Shown here: positions 1-10,329 of the stretch, one piece after another
Layout of the letters: every line of letters starts with the position of its first letter
Numbering within the stretch: the stretch's first letter is position 1
Origin: Evernia prunastri
Taxonomy: Eukaryota > Ascomycota > Lecanoromycetes > Lecanorales > Parmeliaceae
NCBI GenBank assembly: GCA_003184365.1
Contig: NKYR01000041.1
Location: forward strand, 186,001-250,000
Direction: 5' to 3'
Length of the DNA: 64,000 nt
Notes under the pieces: generated by a model
Database searches by the model: none
What the model saw: only the letters and a program-made list of their open reading frames with translations
Told to the model about the DNA's origin: nothing
Program-made: the position numbers and the translations under genes

Positions 1-1613
1 GAAGCTTCAGGCTTTGAGGTGATGCTTAAATAAATATATAGAATCTTAGACACCCCTAGCAAGACAGTATTTATCCTCTTTCTCTCCTTCCCTTCCCTTA
101 CTACACAGTCTTTTCTGAGTAGTCAGAATGACCGAACAGCAAACCCGTCTAAGATAGTCTCTTCATTGTTCAAGGAATCTGCAATCGGCGAGTAGATACC
201 CCGTCTATTTCAATCTGTCCAACGACTATTTCTACAATGAGAATTCAATAGAAAGCATACGAATCATGAACTAGAATATGCTGTCCGACTCTTCGAAATT
301 TGCTATATTGTATGTTCTAAAGGTTCTGGTGAAGACTGAAGAGAGATCTCCCACTGTGCACACCGTATGCAAAATGAGAAAAGCGAAGCCGAGTATCTTA
401 GTCATTCCACGCGGAATGTGCCAGTAATATAAGCTCATAGGGCCAAGCGGCGAGCGGTCTATCGCGAACATGCTGAACAGGTTTGTGTCTCAGCTCGCAT
501 ATACATTAGTATAAGGGTCAGGTTGGAAGAAAGGCTGCAGGCATCGCTTGCCTCGGCATCTTCTCCGGGAAACTATCGCCCAAGTTGGCTTGGCCTGCTT
601 GGCCTTTCCAACGACATCTCTTCCTGCAACTTCTGTTGTTCATGACAACTTGTCTTGCTTATGCTTTCTGTTCCGTGTCTCCGAGTGGGACATCAGATGG
701 GCTTTTCACGCACGGCAACCTCGCAGAAAAAGCGCTGATCGTTTGTAGAGACAGCGGAGAAGCGCTATTCTTCATAGGAGACAAGGACAACGGTGCCTGC
801 CAGCACCCTAACATGAACAGCGAGCATGACCTACAAATTTCCCAGAGCATCCAAGGTGGGGCTGTCCCATTAAGATGATCAAAGGATCCTTGTGCGCTCC
901 CTAGCTTGGCTGCCCTCAGTCTCCGCTGAGATAATTGTCCTGTGATATTTTTCTCCCACTTGCAGTGAAATTTTCACCTCGCATGCTTTTGCTTTAAGAC
1001 CTGCTTTATTCTTGAAGTACTTTGCGTTGAAAAAGAAGAGACCTCGCTGTCGCTCGCCCTTCCTTGCAGTACTCAGATCTGCCAACCACTGCGCTTGATC
1101 GTTGTGGAGATGGAAGAATTGGGCGCAAACCCTTTGCTTTGGTTTTGATGCAAGTGAAGTGATTGTTGCCAATGTGAGGATGCACGATTGGAAATATGAG
1201 CGTTGCTGCAAGATACGCGAGGATCCAGAAAATAGGAAAAAAGAAAAAAAGTGGAATTTTTTTTGCCGGATTCGAACCAGGAAAAAACAAAAGGAAAATC
1301 CACACGGCAAGATCAGGCCTCCTCCACGCTATGCGTTTGTGAAGGGACCTTTCTGCTCGTGTGGCAAACCTAGAGCTCCGGACTGGGTATTGAATGGGAC
1401 TGGGCTGAACAGTGAATCTTTTGATTGATTTTACTGCGCCGGGCTATGTATCTCTCGGCCATCTTTGCTCATGGGAGGAAACTAGCTAAAATAATACTTA
1501 TACTCCGACGGATCATTAAAATCCCGCCAGTCACACTCCGCACTAGCGCAGGTTCCCACCGCGCCCAATTTCGCAAATACACAATCAGCCACCTCACTCT
1601 CAACATTGTTGCC
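1..1613. other. No convincing gene
   Basis: Only short open frames lacking recognisable domains or good splice structure were seen here. A stretch near 1250-1290 has runs of A and T around a tRNA B-box-like motif, but no tRNA folds from it. I see no supported feature. Confidence 0.5.
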
Positions 1614-2357
1614 ATGCCTCAGTCCAAGCCATCAAAGGTGGTGAAGCCGCAGGGTCGCTCCCGTCGGAAGATGAAGAAAGACCTCAATGCCTTGATCAAA
1701 CTTCACTCACAGGCCCAGGGTTAGAGACATCCTCAAGCCCATTTTCAAAAGCTTCACACTGACCGATGACAGACCCAAGATTCATCGAATACGAGAGACG
1801 GACCCTCATGAATTCTCGCCGCAAACGGCTCCATGACATCCTGCAGACAGCCGATCGGTGCGGCCTCTGCAAGGCCTCCATCCACAACTTGCAACGTCTC
1901 TACTGCAAGAAAGTACCGGAGGAAGACAGGCCGGGCATCTTAGAGGCACTGTTGCCGGATGCCCGGGCTGTTCACGAGCGTTTCCTAAGGGAGGAACAGG
2001 CTCAGAAAGACGAGAAGGCTGCGACTTTGGCGGGAAAAGTGGCGATGGACAGGATGATGGGGCAGGCCGGTGACAAAATTGGGCCTACCAGCGGCGAGGG
2101 AGGAGATGCCGAGGGAGGCGATGTCCAGGATAGCGAGGAAGAAGACGGCTATGAGGATGTGGAGATGGATAGGGAGTATGGTGGAGTGGTTCTGGCAACA
2201 GATATGTGAGCGGTGCCCATTGTTTCCGACTTCAAATGCGCGCCACATATGCAGAGACTGGGAAGAGAGGTTCAAGACAGAGAAGGAAGGTCTAATGACG
2301 AGGATTTTAGAACCAGACAGGGAGGTCAATGGAGTGGCTTTGGCAACAGATAAGTGA
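1614..2357 (+). CDS. Hypothetical protein, three exons, acidic C-terminus
   Basis: Function not recognised. Exons read by eye are 1614-1719, 1773-2205 and 2255-2357, giving about 213 residues; both introns (53 and 49 nt) restore one frame, the first with a CTGAC branch-like site and the second with a GTGAGC donor. The start is the first ATG of a basic N-terminus (KxxGRSRRKMKK type), which could be nuclear-directing. Residues about 35-110 are charged and helical-looking and contain CGLC and YCKK around residues 62-78, too few cysteines for a clear zinc finger. The tail is rich in Asp, Glu and Gly. A 13-residue motif of the form DRE-x-x-GV-x-LATD occurs twice, once on each side of intron 2. If intron 2 is not spliced, the protein ends at 2209. 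The family is unknown to me. Confidence 0.6.
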
Positions 2358-2513
2358 GCCTGCACTCTTCGCCCGTCAGACAAAGCCAGACTGCTTCAAT
2401 GAAAGAGTGATATGATATCCGCGAAATGTTCTACGAGTTGTTTGTGAATCAAGAGTGACATGATTGACACTGAGCTTACTTATAACTTGCCACGAAAAGT
2501 AAGCTGCTGCTCT

Positions 2514-2568
2514 AATGAATGAATGAATGAATGAATGAATGAATGAATGAATGAATGAATGAATGAAT
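2514..2568 (+). repeat. (AATG)n microsatellite
   Basis: About 13-14 uninterrupted copies of the tetranucleotide AATG, lying between the 3' ends of two convergent hypothetical genes. Confidence 0.95.
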
Positions 2569-2693
2569 TAATGGAGTCTCAGCTCTCGCTCACCGCAGGC
2601 TCAAATCCTTCAGACATGATCCACAAAGCAACGAACCACACCTCTCGCCCCCTCGCGCACAACCCTGCAAAACGCACCAAGCAGACCAAACCC

Positions 2694-3508
2694 TCAAGCC
2701 GCCCCCACCATCTCAACATCCCCACCCCCACCCTCACCACCCCAAAACCCCTCCTCATCCCCCTCCTCCCCCTCCTCCTCACTCAAATCGCTCTCCCCCA
2801 CCGTCCCCACCCCCACCGCCCCCTCCCCCTCCATCATAACCCCAATCAGCCTCTCCACCTTCTCACACTCCCCCCCCCACACCCCCTCCCCGAGCCCCCG
2901 GCCCCACTGCAAATCGGTGCCGAACTCGACTTCGCACAGGCGCACGGCCTGCCACGCGTGGCGGGACAGGGTGACGGCGGAGGGGTGGCCGCCGTACTTC
3001 TCCTCGCTGCCGTAGTAGGCCATGAGCTCGGCGGCGACGGAGTCGACGATGCGGTGGGCGCGGCGGAGGGAGTGGACCCAGATGCGGATGGTTTTCAGGC
3101 GGTGGGCTTTGGCGGCGGCGTAGGCGGGCCAGTTGATCGGGTTGGGTTTGGGTGCTAAGAAGGAGGGTGGGGTGGTCAGTTTTGGGGGTTTGTGATGTGG
3201 GGGAGAGAGAGAGGAGGGGATGGGGTGGGTTTACCTTTTTGCGTGTCCTGTTGAGAGTTTGCTTCTGCGTTCTTGTCCATCAGTGAGGTGCTTGGTACTT
3301 GTGAAGCTTTGAGTTGCTTCCTTGCGTGAGGAAGTGGCTTTGGGATCACGGGCTTCTTCGTCTTTTTGTTGGGCGAATCGCTCAAGACTCTTAGGGCCTT
3401 GGACTGCCGTGTTGGATGATGAGTACGCTTGTGGGCTTTATACCTCGAGTGGCCCGAGGCCCGTGGAGCTTGAGAACGCGAAGGGGAGGGATGATTTGGC
3501 TTTGACAT
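2694..3508 (-). CDS. Hypothetical protein, two exons, basic N-half and Gly/Glu-rich tail
   Basis: Function not recognised. Exons are 3508-3235 and 3154-2694 with an 80-nt intron (GTAAAC donor, TCTTAG acceptor) that keeps the frame; the product is about 244 residues. Residues 1-90 are Ser/Pro/Lys-rich and probably disordered. Residues about 95-170 form the only ordered-looking part, with Trp and aromatic positions (INWPAYAAAKAHRL, IWVHSLRRAHRIV, WQAVRLCEVEF). The tail is Gly/Glu-rich, so the opposite strand is a long C-rich tract that gives a false plus-strand reading frame at 2559-3158. The start may lie further upstream: an ATG near 3690 could join through a good branch site and acceptor (CTAAC, then CTGACAG near 3525), but its possible donors are poor. 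Confidence 0.6.
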
Positions 3509-5648
3509 GTTGTGCTTTGAACTAGCTGTCAGGTTAGAGATGCGATGCTATTGACGGTTATGCGTCGCATGTCTGAGAAGTCCGAGGCGAGGACGACGCG
3601 GACCTATCGTGGTGTCATTGGGCCACGATAGTGGTGGACCTTGGGATGGCGTCTCTTTGCGCGTGCGGGGAAGCTTGGTGACGGCCATGATGTGATGCAA
3701 ATTTCTGATGGTTGACTGTGCTGAGGATGAAGAAAGGTTCGGGGAGGTGGTGGAATAAAACTCGAAGAAGTGAATGACTCGCGACGTCACCAGGCGGCCA
3801 AGACAAAGGTGTTGACCGGGCAAAATTGAAATGCGCCCCGGGCTACGCTCAAAAGAGATTCTCTTTGTGGACAATGCCATTGTGCAAAAGGTAGGCCCAC
3901 ATTCCAGGGCAACAATCAGAAGAATCAAGTCGTGAGACATTTTGAACAGAAAAGCATCTAACATTCGAAGTATTGCAGATATGAGGAGCCTTCACAGATG
4001 AACATCTTAGGCAAGAGCTCTATCTATGGATAAGACGAGCAATTGCATGAATGCAAGTCACACATGTATCGTACAGATCCTATGACCTGGGCGGCTGAGC
4101 ATCAGCACATTAAGCGTTTATTGGCGCACGATAGAACTCATCCATATGTATCGAATTTTTCACAGTGAACCATCTCCTCCGGCGATGTGACAATTCGATT
4201 GTACATTTCCTCGCTGTTATAGTCTTCGGCCACCGAGATTGATTGACCAGAACTATGAGATCTAGTGTCTGCATGTTGGTGAGAAATCGTTCTGAGCCCT
4301 TGATTGGCTCTGTCGCATCCAAAACGATTATCCCATGCTGAACAACGCAAAACACTTACTCGACTTCTTCTCGACCAGCGGCAACTTGGGTCGAACCCGG
4401 TCATGTAGGATGACATTGAAGCCGTATTCACGAAGTGTCTATGTAACGCCGCTACCGATACCATCCGCAACTTCCGCGAACAAAACCAAGAACAAACAAG
4501 GAATCCTTGTCTAAGCGGAAATATCGAGGGAGGTACGAGAGTGAAGGTGCTGAATGAAAATAGAGGAGACGAAGAGGGTTGAAGAGACCGACACGTTATC
4601 CAGTCCAATATCTGCATCAGATTCTAAGCATCAAAAGGCGATTCGTCTTTTCGAGTGGAACAAGATGCTTTCTCTGTGCAGCAGGCTGGCAGTCACGCCT
4701 GGTTTTTTGCTCGACCGTGCTCCAGCTGACGGAGGGCTCAGCAGTCTGACTGCTTGATGACGAGACGAGTGTATGGTTGCAAAGGCGGGTTATCATTCTA
4801 TAGGCTTGTGGCAAGGAAATATACCTAGCTAAAAAAGATCCACATACAGAGGTCGAAAACAGGCCTTCTGGAATCAGAGAGCCTTGAAGCCGAATCAGCC
4901 CACGACAAGAGAATTTATCTGAAAAGAATTGCTTCCTGAATGAGAGATGCTGACGGCGATAATGATTCTTTGTAGAGATACCAATTCATTAAGAGCATAT
5001 TCGTTGAGCATTTCTTGCTCTTGCAGCTAGGAGTGCAGGCTCTTCTTCGACGCCGCCGCGGTGCGCTGGTGAAGTTCATTTGGGCTTGCTGAAGGCGCTC
5101 ACGGATGCGCGAGCTGTTAGACGGCGGGGTCTATCTGGTATGAAGCGTTGGTGGATCTTCACCGCATTTTTCTTCAAGTCCTGCCCACAACGTCGAAAAC
5201 TTCAGGTTAGCCGAGGAGCAGCAGGACCTCGACGGAGACGGAGACCGGTCATTACTAAGATCGACACTGGGATATCTACCTAGGTATGAGGAGCCGGGTA
5301 ATAATGTAGAATATGTACTGCCGTACTTTACCGTATGTATTATTGGCCGCTAGATGGCCAGATCGATTCAATTTCAGGGGAAGAGTACATAAATGTTCAG
5401 AAAAGCACATGGTAGAGTATGGTGTTTGTGGGAAAGTCGAGCCTGTTTGCTAAGGTAGCTTAGTTTACCTGGGCGGGACAAGCCATGTTGGTCTTCTGAA
5501 GTTCTGGTGGTCATTTGTAATTGGGGATAGACTAGGTGATTCATGGCTAGTCCCAGGGTGGAGACCAGCATATGATATCTTATGTAAGTCAGATGGTCGA
5601 ATATTATTGGATGGTCTCAATCTCGGTGCAATTCGGCAATCGTAGCCC

Positions 5649-5680
5649 GGGAAACACTAAGTAAGTGCTTAGTGTTTCCC
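5649..5680. repeat. Perfect 13-bp inverted repeat with 6-nt loop
   Basis: Arms GGGAAACACTAAG (5649-5661) and CTTAGTGTTTCCC (5668-5680) are exact reverse complements around the loop TAAGTG. No gene lies within 1 kb, so it is not an obvious transcript terminator. It could be a remnant of a foldback or MITE-type element or a protein-binding palindrome. Confidence 0.85.
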
Positions 5681-5966
5681 ATGATCTGCATCCTTTATTT
5701 CTTGCCATGCGACACAAACGCCTTGTCAGTTGTCAAGCGTACTTCACCAGCATAATGGCAACTTTATTGGTTGGAAGCTTAGAGGCGTAATTTCCGACCA
5801 TTCCAGACTCTTACCAACACTTACCTCTCCTGACTACTACTGATGACTACTGACGCCACCATTTCCACTCCATGCTCGGCCCCACGCTTTGACTCGGAGA
5901 ATTGAAGAGACTAGGTTGTCACTGACAGCGTGGGACTGAGCGTGGATGCTGACAGTACCTATCATT

Positions 5967-6244
5967 GTTATCCAATAATCATGATTCAAGGCTTCGAATC
6001 ACAATCAAGGAAAGAATGTCGGCAGAGGTCTGTTGTTTGATGTGCTCCATGCGACAACCGCCTTGTCTTCTACCATACATACAGAGCCGCTTCAGCGAGC
6101 TCCTGTCATGGGTATGGTAATAAGTACCCAGGAACCTCGGATCCAGGTACATCTTTTTATGTATTACCCAGGTACCCTTACCTCATGAATGGTCTAGCTT
6201 TTGCGTTCGAATCTTATTTAACTTATTGATAGTTATTGGATAAC
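5967..6244. repeat. Possible MITE-like unit with 12-bp terminal inverted repeats
   Basis: GTTATCCAATAA at 5967-5978 is matched by its exact reverse complement TTATTGGATAAC at 6233-6244, bounding about 278 bp without coding capacity. No clear target-site duplication was found at the outer edges, so a mobile origin is only a possibility. Confidence 0.35.
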
Positions 6245-6776
6245 ACGGGATTACTCCCTTCTTTGCTCCTACCGTCGTCTACCTGGACTTACCTATCACA
6301 AGCTGACGCTTCCAAGAAGCCAGACCCCACTGATGAAATCTCCGTTGCGGCGCTGAGGAGTGAAAAGCGGACATGAAGACATTTCTTACGGCATCATCTT
6401 TGTATATCTCTCATGCTGAAGCGTGCATTCCTACTTTATTACTCTACATTACAGGATACTTAATGGCGTGGCCCCGCGTGGGAAGCTAGTATCAGTGGCC
6501 CCAAATTAATGCATGTTGTACTTTACGCTTGTAGCCGTTCAATCACCCGGAAACTCTGACCGAGATCTACAATAATCTCGATTCTCGACCTTTTCAGATT
6601 CAACTTGGCATTGGACTTTCCTTCCAAAAAAACCCACCCTCGGTAGTTACCTCCACATTTCAATCCTTCCCTCTCTACTCTACTACCTACCTATATCTTT
6701 TTCATTCTTTTGCCCAATCGACCAATTGCCCTTCTTCATATCCTCCCTCATACATACTCCACGGTCATCAGCCAAC

Positions 6777-8445
6777 ATGGTCTACTCTCTCACATACCGT
6801 CGTCCCCCTCATGTTGACTCAGCTCGGGCTTCTGTCTCGGGCGACGAGAAGACCAAGTCTATTGGCGAGACATCCATCGATTCCCAAGGCTCTGGGGTGT
6901 CCTTTGGTATCCCCGATGCCTTGTCCTTTGACCGCATCATCACTGGAGGCACGTGCCCAGTAAGTCGAACCCTCCCTCTCCATGCAATCCATGCAATCCA
7001 TGCAATCCATGCAATTCAGCGTCCAGCTTCACCGTACCATACCAGCAAGCCATTGAAGCGGGCAATTGGCCAACATCTACACCACGTCCCTCTTGTGTAT
7101 TCCCTTTGCTTTGAACCAATCTGATCGGCATGGCTGACCTTATGCTGGGTAGCCATGCACAGCACGCGACTTTATGAACTACCTCATCTATATTGAGCAC
7201 GCCGCCGAGAACCTTCAGTTCTACCTCTGGTACCGTGATTATCTCAAGCGTTTTAATGAGCTTCCGCCAAACGAGCGTGCTCTTGCCCCAGAATGGTCCG
7301 CAGAACAGGCAGAAATAGACGCACAGGCAACTCAGGGAACACCAGGACCCAAGCAGCACGTCAGCGCTGAGACTGCGGCTGTGTTCAAGGGCACAGATTT
7401 CGGTGCTCCTATTGCTAGTGTGGTCGAGGTGAAAGGCAACCCTTTCAGTACACCACCAAGAACCCCGCACGGCGAAGTTTCCAGAGAAAGCGTAGCTCCC
7501 TCCGAGCGTGCGTGGAGCGAGAACTGCTCCACATTGAATTCTACTACCAACAACTTGTTCCAGACAAAGACTGCTGGGGCTTTCCAAACAGCGGACCTCA
7601 AATGGCAACCATGTGAGCAATTATCCTTCAACATGAAAAAGGCAAAGTCTAATATTTGGGCAGTCACTATCCAACCGTTCCGGGAGGAAATCTCACGCAT
7701 CATCGCAATCTATGTCGCCGATGGCGCACCTCGCCAGCTGAACCTGTCAGCCAAGGAGCGGACGACTTTGCTGCACGCCTTGGCCAACACCACCCACCCC
7801 ACAGCCTTTCGAGTTGTCGTCCACACGATCGAATGGTCTCTACGTCACCAAGCCCATCCTAACTTCATTAGGTGGACCATTTGCAACGGCAATGCGGCCC
7901 GTGTCGTCTTTGCCCGTGGTCTCGGTGTCGCCGGAATCCTTGGTGGTATCATTTGTGCCATTCTCATCACTCTCAGTAACGCTGGTCGAGGCTGGAGAGT
8001 ACTCTCGGCCATTGGTTTCATGATTGGTGTTGCAACCCTCATTGCTGCCTGGAAGGGCATGTGTGTCGTATGTCTTACTCACAGCTTGAAATTGTGCCAA
8101 GCCGACGTCGCTAATTCTTCCCAGGTTCTCCATGGCATGCACCATCGCCATTTACGTCCTTGGGAGCTTTTCGGCGACAATGACGACGAAACCTCCATGG
8201 ACATGAGCAAAGGTTCCTTCGACACTCTAGGCAGCACCAATAGCTACGAAGACGAACCCTGGGTCGCCAAATACGAAAAGCGAAACATCATCCGTAAAGT
8301 CTTTGATCGTGAAGTCTGGATTCAAGAGCCGGCTCTTCGACAAATCCAGGACACCATCTTCATTCAAGCTGTCGGAGGTGCATTGATCGTCACGGCCATC
8401 TCGGTGGGAATTTTCTGTGCATTCCCAAAAGGCAACTACTACTAG
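6777..8445 (+). CDS. RGS-domain membrane protein (regulator of G-protein signalling)
   Basis: Predicted GTPase-activating protein for a heterotrimeric G-alpha subunit. Exons are 6777-6959, 7153-8067 and 8125-8445, about 472 residues. The N-terminus is a short basic leader. The RGS fold starts near residue 50, with FMNYLIYIEHAAENLQFYLW as the characteristic helix at about residues 67-86. It is split by a disordered Pro/Thr/Ser insert of about 120 residues and resumes with PFREEISRIIAIY and the last helices. Three hydrophobic segments follow (near ARGLGVAGILGGIICAI, IGFMIGVATLIAAW and AVGGALIVTAISVGIFCAF), so the C-terminal third is membrane-embedded. Intron 1 is 193 nt and holds a 9-bp tandem repeat. 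Intron 2 (57 nt) is in frame and stop-free, so unspliced RNA would insert 19 residues. It resembles the Aspergillus RgsA-type RGS proteins more than FlbA, which has DEP domains; the subfamily name is uncertain. Confidence 0.88.
6981..7016 (+). repeat. 9-bp tandem repeat inside intron
   Basis: Four consecutive units of CATGCAATC (the last ends in T) lie within the first intron of the RGS gene, just downstream of its GTAAGT donor. Confidence 0.95.
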
Positions 8446-9146
8446 GTGCATACGGTTCTCTCGGGAATCTGACATCTGATACCCCTACATCGCTAGATGG
8501 GGAAGCTCGGCCGACTTCGTGTCCGCTTGCATCACCCAGACGTACTATTTGCAAATACCTGCATTCTCCTATCTCGCTCTTCTGACTAATTACTACCATT
8601 GTTCATGTTGCTCAAGGAATGGCGCTTGCATGGCGCTGGAATATCATACCCCATTTGGCGACGGCGCTTAGACGGAGGAAAAAGGGAAATCTGCTGCTAT
8701 GTTGGAGCTGGTAAGATACCACTGGAGGTTGCTTTGCGCTGCGAATATACTACAATTGGCTGTAACGCATGGTTAAAAGGAAAAAGAGAGCAATCTATCG
8801 AACTGCGTCTGCTTAAATAGAAAGAAACCATTAAATCATGGGGATCTATAGCGCCATTATGCTTGGTAAGCTTCAAATGCCTTTTGCTGTTGCTTTTCAT
8901 GCATTGGTTTCCTGTCGGAAGCATAACCCTCATCAGCTGCAAGTTTGGACATCTGAGCAAGACGCTGCCGGCCTCTTTCGCCCCTGAATGCGCGACATGT
9001 GCTACCACCAAAGGATATCTATCCAGTATCCTCGAGCCAGCACGTCAACCGAAGCCATTGCCATCGTGACCTCGCCTGTCCAGTTGCACAACCTCGACTG
9101 TCAGGTCTCTCAAAGCTTCCCACTCCCGGAGCTTAGGAGCTGCTGG
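8446..9146. other. Intergenic between convergent RGS and GNA1 genes
   Basis: Only short unsupported frames. The region lies between two 3' ends and probably holds just the two untranslated tails. Confidence 0.6.
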
Positions 9147-10025
9147 TCATTTGTCATAGTAGTGTGCCATCTCCAATCCGACCCTCTTGTAACCGCACTT
9201 GACGTAAAAGCCTTCGTTCGTTTCGGAGCAGTCGAGAATGGTCTGATGAGAACGACGTCAGCTTGGAGGATTGAGAAAGGATTACAGGTGAAGCACTGTG
9301 GTGAGGGAGTTTGTGATAGCGTGGAGGTGGAGAGTGGGAGTTGTGGGGGGAGACCGTGGGGAAGTGGGATGTCTGACAGGGTGTCTCCAGACAAAAGACG
9401 GTGCGAAAATGCGTCGCATGAAATCACATCCCCGCCCAGCTGAGCGACCACGTAGAAGAATATAGCCCAAGACATAAGAGCAGAAGACAGAAGGACCGAC
9501 CTTGTAGCACCCAACCTTCTCAGCTATGTAGTCGAGAGCTTCGATTATGCGGAGGCCTAGCTTCTTTCCTTGCTGGTCCTTGTTGACGACGATATCTTCA
9601 ATGTGGCCCACCAAACCGAGATTATGTATGCTGTCCCAAACAGGCAAATCAGCGCATGCCACCACCGACCGCTTTTTCCAAGGAACCACGACTCACAACT
9701 TCCTCTCCACCAGCACACACCCCGTCCCCACCACCTTGCCTGCCCCATCGCACACCACCAGGATGTAGTACTCGTCCCCCCGCTGCGCCATCCAATCGTA
9801 CCGCTCCGTCCACGCCCGCTCCGAGATGTCGCCCACCGTCGTGAGCACCTTGAGCACGTCCAGGACGCCGGCCTTGTAGTCCGAGCGCTGCAGGGGCCGC
9901 ATGGTGTACTTGTCCGGCAGGGCGGCGGTGACGGCGGGGGAGATGAGGGACGCGGAGAAGAGGGGGCCGTGGGTGGAGTGGGACATGTTCTCGTTGCCGG
10001 TGGTGGCCGCGGGGGATTGCCACAT
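9147..10025 (-). CDS. GNA1: Glucosamine-6-phosphate N-acetyltransferase
   Basis: Transfers acetyl from acetyl-CoA to glucosamine-6-phosphate in UDP-GlcNAc synthesis, supplying chitin, N-glycans and GPI anchors. Exons are 10025-9697, 9630-9501 and 9242-9147, giving 184 residues, within the size of fungal Gna1. The GNAT fold is clear: YTMRPLQRSDYKAG near the N-terminus; HIEDIVVNKDQQGKKLG at the end of strand 4 and the acetyl-CoA pyrophosphate loop (QxxGKKLG); and a third exon starting TILDCSETNEGFYVKCGYKR with the terminal GLEMAHYY motif typical of Gna1. Intron 2 is long (258 nt) with a weak GTCGGT donor, but the frame joins exactly. The ATG at 10025 is used; a second in-frame ATG 13 codons later is an equally possible start. 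It is transcribed divergently from TRM44. Confidence 0.92.
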
Positions 10026-10329
10026 GATGGCGGCAGGAAGAGAGGTCGGCGGAAAAGGTAGGTGTTGCTGGTTTTTGGGGTGCGCTAGAGCTTAGGGTTC
10101 GCAATTGACGTTGAGGGGTGGAAAGTTACTTGAAGCTTGCTGGATACATGGAACTGTGGGTGGAGCTGGTTGTGGGGGAAATTAAGGGCGTCAAGGCTGT
10201 CTTTCGGGGGTTCCGCTTCGGGTACACGCCGGGGGTCCCTTCGGCCGAGTGGCTGGTTCCTGGCATAAAAAAAGCTCCCTCCCTTGGGGAAGGCCTAAGC
10301 GCAAATGATTGACAGCGGGCAGAAAACAG
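10026..10329. promoter_or_regulatory. Bidirectional promoter region between GNA1 and TRM44
   Basis: The 304 bases between the two start codons must hold both promoters and 5' leaders. I see no clear TATA box in either direction and did not identify a specific factor site. Confidence 0.6.

Larger units (their letters stand above)
3509..6776. other. Long gene-poor stretch
   Basis: No supported gene. Minus-strand frames at 3548-3964 and 4138-4617 are open but lack domain features or convincing codon bias; part of the first may be an upstream exon of the gene ending at 2694. The stretch holds a perfect hairpin at 5649-5680 and a terminal-inverted-repeat pair at 5967-6244. The last 150 bases are pyrimidine-rich and look like a leader for the RGS gene. 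Confidence 0.5.

Noticed and set aside
1256..1300. tRNA B-box-like motif (GGTTCGAATCC on the minus strand) followed by T runs
   Set aside because: The T-arm is nearly complete, but the acceptor would be all A, no matching 5' strand lies at tRNA distance and there is no A box. Judged chance or an old tRNA-derived fragment.
2559..3158. Long plus-strand reading frame of Pro/Leu/His-rich sequence
   Set aside because: It is the reverse of the Gly/Glu-rich exon of the minus-strand gene at 2694-3508, and its first codons come from the AATG microsatellite.
4138..4617. 159-codon minus-strand frame
   Set aside because: No ATG-context, codon-bias or domain support; left as unsupported.
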